In this document: one piece after another, positions 59,731 through 64,000 of the stretch
How positions within the stretch are numbered: position 1 is the first letter of the stretch
Layout of the letters: each line of letters opens with the position of its first letter
Origin: Streptomyces spongiicola
GTDB lineage: Bacteria; Actinomycetota; Actinomycetes; Streptomycetales; Streptomycetaceae
NCBI RefSeq assembly: GCF_003122365.1
Contig: NZ_CP029254.1
Location: 1 to 64,000 of the forward strand
Direction of reading: 5' to 3'
Length of the DNA stretch: 64,000 nt
The notes under the pieces: model-generated
Databases searched by the model: none
What the model was told of the DNA's origin: nothing
What the model saw: the letters and a program-made list of their open reading frames with translations, nothing else
Program-made: the position numbers and the translations under genes

Positions 59731-61680
59731 ATGCCCACCGCAGACTCCCTCAGGACCCTGGCCCCCCGTCCACCCGCCGCCCGCACGCCCAGAACCGCCC
59801 CGCCCGGCCCCACCGAGCGGCCCCGTGAACTCCGCCGCGTCCTGGGTCTCTTCCGGCCCTACCGAGGGCGTGTCGCCCTCGTCGGCCTCCTGGTCGGAGC
59901 CTCCTCGCTGGTGGCCGTCGCCTCCCCCTTCCTGCTGCGGGAGATCCTGGACACCGCGATCCCCCAGGGGCGCACCGGGCTGCTCGGCCTCCTGGCCATG
60001 GGCATGATCGTGATCGCCCTGGTGTCGGGCGTCTTCGACGTGCTGCAGACACTGCTGTCCACCACGGTCGGCCAGCGGGTCATGCACGATCTGCGGACTT
60101 CCGTCTACGGGCACCTGCAGAAGGTGCCCCTGACCTTCTTCACCCGGACCCGCGGCGGCGAGGTGCAGTCCCGAATCGCCAACGACATCGGGGCGATGCA
60201 GGCCACCGTGTCGTCCACAGCCACGTCCCTGGTCTCCAACCTCACCGCGGTGGTGGCCACGGTCGTGGCGATGCTGGCACTCGACTGGCGGCTGACCGCC
60301 CTGTCCCTGCTGCTGCTCCCCTTCTTCTCCTGGATCAGCTTCCGGGTGGGCCGGGAACGCAAGAAGATCACCGCCCGCCGCCAGAAGCAGATGGCCTCCA
60401 TGACGGCTGTCGTCGCGGACTCCCTCTCCATCGGAGGCATCCTGCTGGGCCGGACCATGGGGCGGTCCGCATCGCTGGCCGAAGCCTTCACTGAGGAATC
60501 CGGGAAGGTCGCTCGCCTGCAGGTCAGTTCGAGCATGGCGGGACGCTGGCGGATGGCGTCCATCAGCGTCGCCATGGCGGCCATGCCCGCCCTCGTCTAC
60601 TGGGCCGCGGGACTCGCCCTGCACAGCGGTGTGGCCACCCTGTCGCTCGGCACGCTGGTGGCGTTCGTGACGTTGCAGCAGGGGCTGTTCCGTCCCGTGG
60701 TGAAACTGCTGTCGACGGGTGTGAAGATCCAGGCCTCGCTGGCCCTCTTCGCGCGGGTCTTCGAGTATCTGGACCTTCCGGCGACCGTGACCGAGCGGAA
60801 GCACCCCGTCCAGCTGGCCCGGCCGCGGGGCGAAGTGCGGTTCGAAGGGGTCGACTTCGCCTACGACCCGGGTGACGGGCCGATTCTCCGGGACATCGAC
60901 CTCAGCGTCCCGGCCGGGACGTCACTCGCGGTGGTGGGCGCCACGGGCTCGGGCAAGAGCACGCTCGGACACCTGGTGCCCCGCCTCTACGACGTCACCG
61001 CGGGCCGGGTGACCCTCGACGGCGTCGACGTACGCGACCTCGGTTTCGAGACCCTGTCCCGGACCGTGGGCGTGGTCTCCCAGGAGACGCACCTCTTCCA
61101 CGCCTCCGTTGAGGAGAACCTCCGCTTCGCGGCACCGGAGGCGACGCACGAGCAACTCGTCGAGGCCGCGCGAGCCGCCCGGATCCACGACCACATCGCG
61201 TCCCTCCCCGACGGCTACGACACGGTCGTCGGAGAACGCGGCCACCGCTTCTCGGGCGGCGAGAAACAGCGGCTGGCCCTGGCACGCACCATGCTGCGCA
61301 ATCCGCGCGTCCTCATCCTCGACGAGGCCACCAGCGCACTTGACACCCGCACCGAACGCGCGGTGCAGCAGGCCGTCGACGCGCTGTCGGCCGGGCGCAC
61401 CACCATCACCATCGCGCACAGGCTGTCGACCGTGCGGGACGCCGACCGGATCGTTGTCCTGGACGGCGGACGCATCGTCGAGCAGGGCACCCACGAGGAA
61501 CTCGTGGAGCGTGGCGACAGGTACGCGGAGCTGGTACGTCGCGACACCGAACCGCTTCCGGCCGCTCGGGACACCGAACGGGTTCCCACCGCTCGCGACA
61601 CCGAACCGCTTCCGGCCGCTCGGGACACCGGTCGGATTCCCGCCGCTCGCGACACCGAACGGGTTCCCGCCGCGGTGTGA
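59731..61680 (+). CDS. ABC transporter with fused permease and ATPase (exporter type)
   Basis: 649 residues from ATG 59731; an upstream ATG at 59632 would add 33 residues, including a TTA codon, and is less likely. Six membrane segments lie at about 35-320 (LVGLLVGASSLVAVASPFLL to LSLGTLVAFVTLQQG). The ATPase has Walker A VGATGSGKSTLGHLV, signature FSGGEKQRLALARTML, Walker B VLILDEATSALD and the His in TIAHRLSTV. It is a multidrug half transporter. The C-terminus carries five 9-residue repeats (RDTEPLPAA and variants), absent from relatives. Confidence 0.92.
   Translation: MPTADSLRTLAPRPPAARTPRTAPPGPTERPRELRRVLGLFRPYRGRVALVGLLVGASSLVAVASPFLLREILDTAIPQGRTGLLGLLAMGMIVIALVSGVFDVLQTLLSTTVGQRVMHDLRTSVYGHLQKVPLTFFTRTRGGEVQSRIANDIGAMQATVSSTATSLVSNLTAVVATVVAMLALDWRLTALSLLLLPFFSWISFRVGRERKKITARRQKQMASMTAVVADSLSIGGILLGRTMGRSASLAEAFTEESGKVARLQVSSSMAGRWRMASISVAMAAMPALVYWAAGLALHSGVATLSLGTLVAFVTLQQGLFRPVVKLLSTGVKIQASLALFARVFEYLDLPATVTERKHPVQLARPRGEVRFEGVDFAYDPGDGPILRDIDLSVPAGTSLAVVGATGSGKSTLGHLVPRLYDVTAGRVTLDGVDVRDLGFETLSRTVGVVSQETHLFHASVEENLRFAAPEATHEQLVEAARAARIHDHIASLPDGYDTVVGERGHRFSGGEKQRLALARTMLRNPRVLILDEATSALDTRTERAVQQAVDALSAGRTTITIAHRLSTVRDADRIVVLDGGRIVEQGTHEELVERGDRYAELVRRDTEPLPAARDTERVPTARDTEPLPAARDTGRIPAARDTERVPAAV
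61540..61674 (+). repeat. 27-bp repeat, five copies, coding the C-terminus of the ABC transporter
   Basis: Each 27-bp unit codes for RDTEPLPAA, RDTERVPTA, RDTEPLPAA, RDTGRIPAA or RDTERVPAA. The first and third units are the same at protein level; all stay in frame. It lies after the ATPase domain end (HEELVERGDRYAELV) and is likely a recent expansion without a function in transport. Confidence 0.9.
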
Positions 61681-61806
61681 GACGGCGGCGGAACGGCCCG
61701 GGCGGGATCCGTGCGGCGACCGCGCCGACCCGCGGCCTTCACCGCGGAGGCGACCCCGCCCCGCGTCCTCGCTCACGGCGACGGCCGGTCCGGGACCGTG
61801 AGCGGG

Positions 61807-62238
61807 TCAGAGCGGCCCGCCGACCTCACAGGCCCGGCACGGCGGCCGGCCGCAGATGCACTGCATGATCGCGTCGAGGACGTCCCGGTCGTGGTAGAGG
61901 CACTCGTCCTTGCAGGTGTGGCGCGGAATGAACCCCGCGGGGATCTCGCCGGGCCACGGCTCGTGGCCGTCCCGGCAGCGGGCGAACCGCTCGGGATCGC
62001 TGGAGTGCAGTTCGTGCATGCGCGAACGGGCCTGGTCCTCCAGCTCCCGCACCCGCTCCACCAGGGTCCTGAGTTCGGTGGCGAGTCCGGCGTAGTGGTC
62101 GGCGCCCGTCCTCACGTGTGCGGCGCGCAGTGCCATCGCCGCATTGCCGAGAAATCTGCCGGCATCCTGGAGATCGGTCACGTGATGCAGCTGAATGCCG
62201 TTCACGCCCCGTACCCACACGGCGTCCGTGCTGCTCAC
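61807..62238 (-). CDS. Cys-rich small protein of unknown function
   Basis: 143 residues from GTG 62238, about 11 nt after GGAGTT/GGAAGG bases. Residues 15-80 are helical (LQDAGRFLGNAAMALRAAHVRTG, ELRTLVERVRELEDQARSRMHEL). The C-terminus has HTCKDECLYHDRDVLD, then QCICGRPPCRACE, seven Cys/His-rich positions that could bind metal. No family is recognised. It is convergent with the ABC transporter gene and stands alone. Confidence 0.7.
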   Translation of the reverse strand: MSSTDAVWVRGVNGIQLHHVTDLQDAGRFLGNAAMALRAAHVRTGADHYAGLATELRTLVERVRELEDQARSRMHELHSSDPERFARCRDGHEPWPGEIPAGFIPRHTCKDECLYHDRDVLDAIMQCICGRPPCRACEVGGPL

Positions 62239-62474
62239 TGATCCACCTTCCCGGAGTTCCTTCGCCTTCTTTTCCTGCGAAACGGTATGCGCGGCGCCGG
62301 CGCCTGCGCACATAACGGAAAAACACGCTGTTCAAGGACGCTAAATCCCTTTCCCGCACCCGTCCAGTGAATTCGGCGTGAGTCCGCTCACAGCAGGAAC
62401 AGGGAAATCGCGGCAGGCGTGCGGGGATACCCCGCGGAATCTGCCGCCGATTCTCCGTCCTCGGCTTTTGTTTC

Positions 62475-63638
62475 CTATCCGGTGACCGTGTAGGAGCGCG
62501 CACCGGTCCCGGCCAGACCCCCGCCGTCCACGATCAGGTACTCCGGGCGGATGGGGCGCCCGTCGAACCAGCACTCCAGGATCTCCCGGGTGCCGGCCGC
62601 GTAGCGCGCCTGCGCCGAGAGGGTCGAGCCGGACACGTGCGGCGTCATCGCCTCGTGCGGCATGGTGCGCCACGGGTGGTCGGGGGGCGGCGGCTGCGGG
62701 TACCACACGTCACCCGCGTAGCCGGCCAGCCGGCCGCTGTCCAGGGCCCGCACCACGGCGTCCCGGTCGACGATCAGCCCGCGTGCCGTGTTGACGATGT
62801 ACGCGCCGCGCCGCATGGTCCCGAGCAGTTCGTCGTCGAACAGGTTCTGCGTCTTCGGGTGCAGGGGGGTGTGGATCGACAGCACGTCGACCGAGGAGGC
62901 CAGCGAGCGGGCGTCGGGGTGGTACGTCAGCCCCAGTTCGTCCTCGACCTCCTCGGGCAGCCGGTGCACATCGCTGTAGTGCAGCCTGACGTCGAACGGC
63001 TTGAGGCGGCGCAGCACCGCCTGCCCGATGCGGCCGGAGCCGAGGACGCCGACGTCCATGCCCTCGAGGTCGTAGTTGCGCGACACCGCGTCGGCGATGT
63101 TCCAGCCCTTCTTCGCGGTCACCCACTCGTGGGCGGACATGTAGTCGTGCACCAGGGTGAGAATCTGCATCACGGCGTGCTCGGACACACTGATGCTGTT
63201 GCTGTAGGTGACCTCCGCCACCGTCATGCCGTGCGAGATGGCGCTCGGCAGGTCGACGTGGTCCGACCCGATCCCCGCCGTGATCGCGAGTCTGAGCCGG
63301 GGAGCAGCGGCGATCCGCTCGGGGGTGAGATAGGCCGGCCAGAACGGCTGCGAGACCACCACGTCGGTGTCGGGCAGCTCGCGGTCGAGCGTGGAGTCAC
63401 CGCCTTCCTTGTCGGAGGTGACGACGAAGGTGTGGCCGCGTTCCTCCAGGAAGCGGCGCAGTCCCAGTTCCCCGGAGACACAGCCGAGGAGCTGCCCCGG
63501 GGTGAAGTCGACGGCGTGCGGGGTCGGCGCGGTCTGACCGCCCGGGTAGCCGGTGATGGTGGGGATCCCGTCGCGGGCGTAGTCGGGTGGGTAACCGCCC
63601 ACGGGATCCGGATAGAGCACCGCAAGGATCTTTGCCAT
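62475..63638 (-). CDS. fdh: NAD-dependent formate dehydrogenase
   Basis: 387 residues, D-2-hydroxyacid dehydrogenase superfamily. Start MAKILAVLYPDPVGGYPP, then DHVDLPSAISHGMTVAEVTYSNSISVSEHAVMQIL, NAD loop GVLGSGRIGQAVL and TPHVSGSTLSAQARYAAGTREILE are typical of bacterial FDH (EC 1.17.1.9). It oxidises formate to CO2 with NAD. The conserved PFWPAYLTPERI and the His in TPHVSG fit the active site. Start ATG 63638, 129 nt from the divergent crcB. Formate made by formyl-group turnover could be one substrate source; this is only inference. Confidence 0.95.
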   Translation of the reverse strand: MAKILAVLYPDPVGGYPPDYARDGIPTITGYPGGQTAPTPHAVDFTPGQLLGCVSGELGLRRFLEERGHTFVVTSDKEGGDSTLDRELPDTDVVVSQPFWPAYLTPERIAAAPRLRLAITAGIGSDHVDLPSAISHGMTVAEVTYSNSISVSEHAVMQILTLVHDYMSAHEWVTAKKGWNIADAVSRNYDLEGMDVGVLGSGRIGQAVLRRLKPFDVRLHYSDVHRLPEEVEDELGLTYHPDARSLASSVDVLSIHTPLHPKTQNLFDDELLGTMRRGAYIVNTARGLIVDRDAVVRALDSGRLAGYAGDVWYPQPPPPDHPWRTMPHEAMTPHVSGSTLSAQARYAAGTREILECWFDGRPIRPEYLIVDGGGLAGTGARSYTVTG

Positions 63639-63767
63639 GGCCGTCCTCCATCGGTGTGGCCACTGCCGGTGAACCGGTCGGGGCGCCCGAAACCGGTCTG
63701 CACCGATGATCTTGAATTTTAGTCGAGTGGACATCGGCGCTGCAATCCCGTGGATAATGAGGCGCGT

Positions 63768-64000
63768 GTGGCGGTGGACAGAGATGCGGACGTTTCGTTG
63801 ACGACTGAACGCGAGCCGTTCCGGTCCCGCGTGCACGGGCGTGTCCTGGCTGCTGTCGCACTGGGCGGACTGCTGGGCGGTACGGCCCGCTACGGCCTCG
63901 CGCTGGCGTTTCCCACACCTGCGGGGTCGTTTCCGCTGACGACGTTCGCCGTCAACGTGTCCGGTGCGTTCCTGCTGGCGCTGCTGCTGGTGTACCTGGT
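63768..64000 (+). CDS. crcB: CrcB/FluC-type fluoride channel, N-terminal part (runs off the window)
   Basis: At least 77 residues from GTG 63768, with GAGG 6 nt upstream. After a polar N-terminal tail it reads VLAAVALGGLLGGTARYGLALAF, then PLTTFAVNVSGAFLLALLLVYLV, the GGxxGxxxRY and (T)xxVNxxGxFxL motifs of the fluoride channel family. The 3' part lies past the window end, where a second crcB copy is usual. It is divergent from the formate dehydrogenase gene. Confidence 0.9.
   Translation, partial: MAVDRDADVSLTTEREPFRSRVHGRVLAAVALGGLLGGTARYGLALAFPTPAGSFPLTTFAVNVSGAFLLALLLVYL

Overview
The window is high-GC actinobacterial DNA with Streptomyces traits: about 70-75% GC, GTG starts, rare TTA codons, Tat-type signals, an Endo H-type glycosidase, and natural-product genes packed into stop/start-overlapped operons. 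The left end looks like the end of a linear replicon. Positions 15-27 match the conserved terminal palindrome of Streptomyces telomeres and are followed by a series of perfect hairpins with 3-nt loops (31-238).

Layout. 1-5 kb is subtelomeric. It holds telomeric palindromes, two halves of IS5-type transposases, an intact ISAs1-family element (3655-4962), a DUF2975/XRE operon with a 35-bp operator and an unlisted 34-residue membrane peptide, and a secreted protein. 5-13 kb has a TTA-containing Sfp-type phosphopantetheinyl transferase right beside the IS, gene fragments, a DoxX protein, an Endo H homologue, and a three-gene TPR-CHAT / zinc-ribbon / membrane-protein set. 13.8-22.7 kb is a complete lipstatin-type beta-lactone operon, lstABCDEF. 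lstA has a TTA codon at codon 6, so the operon should be bldA-dependent.

24-47.7 kb carries exporters, an AraC regulator and a long convergent operon on the minus strand that I do not recognise as any described pathway. It combines an acyl-AMP ligase, two ACPs, an acyltransferase, a ketosynthase fused to a chain-length-factor-like domain, a ketoreductase and a FabZ-type dehydratase with a diaminopropionate pair (SbnA/SbnB-like), a PLP aminotransferase, a stand-alone LanB-like (tRNA-dependent) enzyme, a GcvT-like folate protein, a GNAT fused to a large unknown region, a degenerate PPTase and a condensation-like acyltransferase that resembles the N-terminal domain of LstE. An ABC-2 exporter lies at the 5' side. 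The inferred product is a reduced polyketide acyl chain coupled to an amino acid, possibly diaminopropionate. This is the best candidate for an undescribed system.

49-64 kb is more ordinary: a PadR regulator with a divergent membrane gene and a clear operator, a HATPase regulator, a frameshifted phoD, an MMPL transporter divergent from a two-component system, an ABC transporter, a small Cys-rich protein, formate dehydrogenase and the start of crcB. Short in-frame tandem repeats (mostly 9 or 27 nt) occur in many genes and gaps from 27 to 62 kb and suggest repeated slippage expansion.
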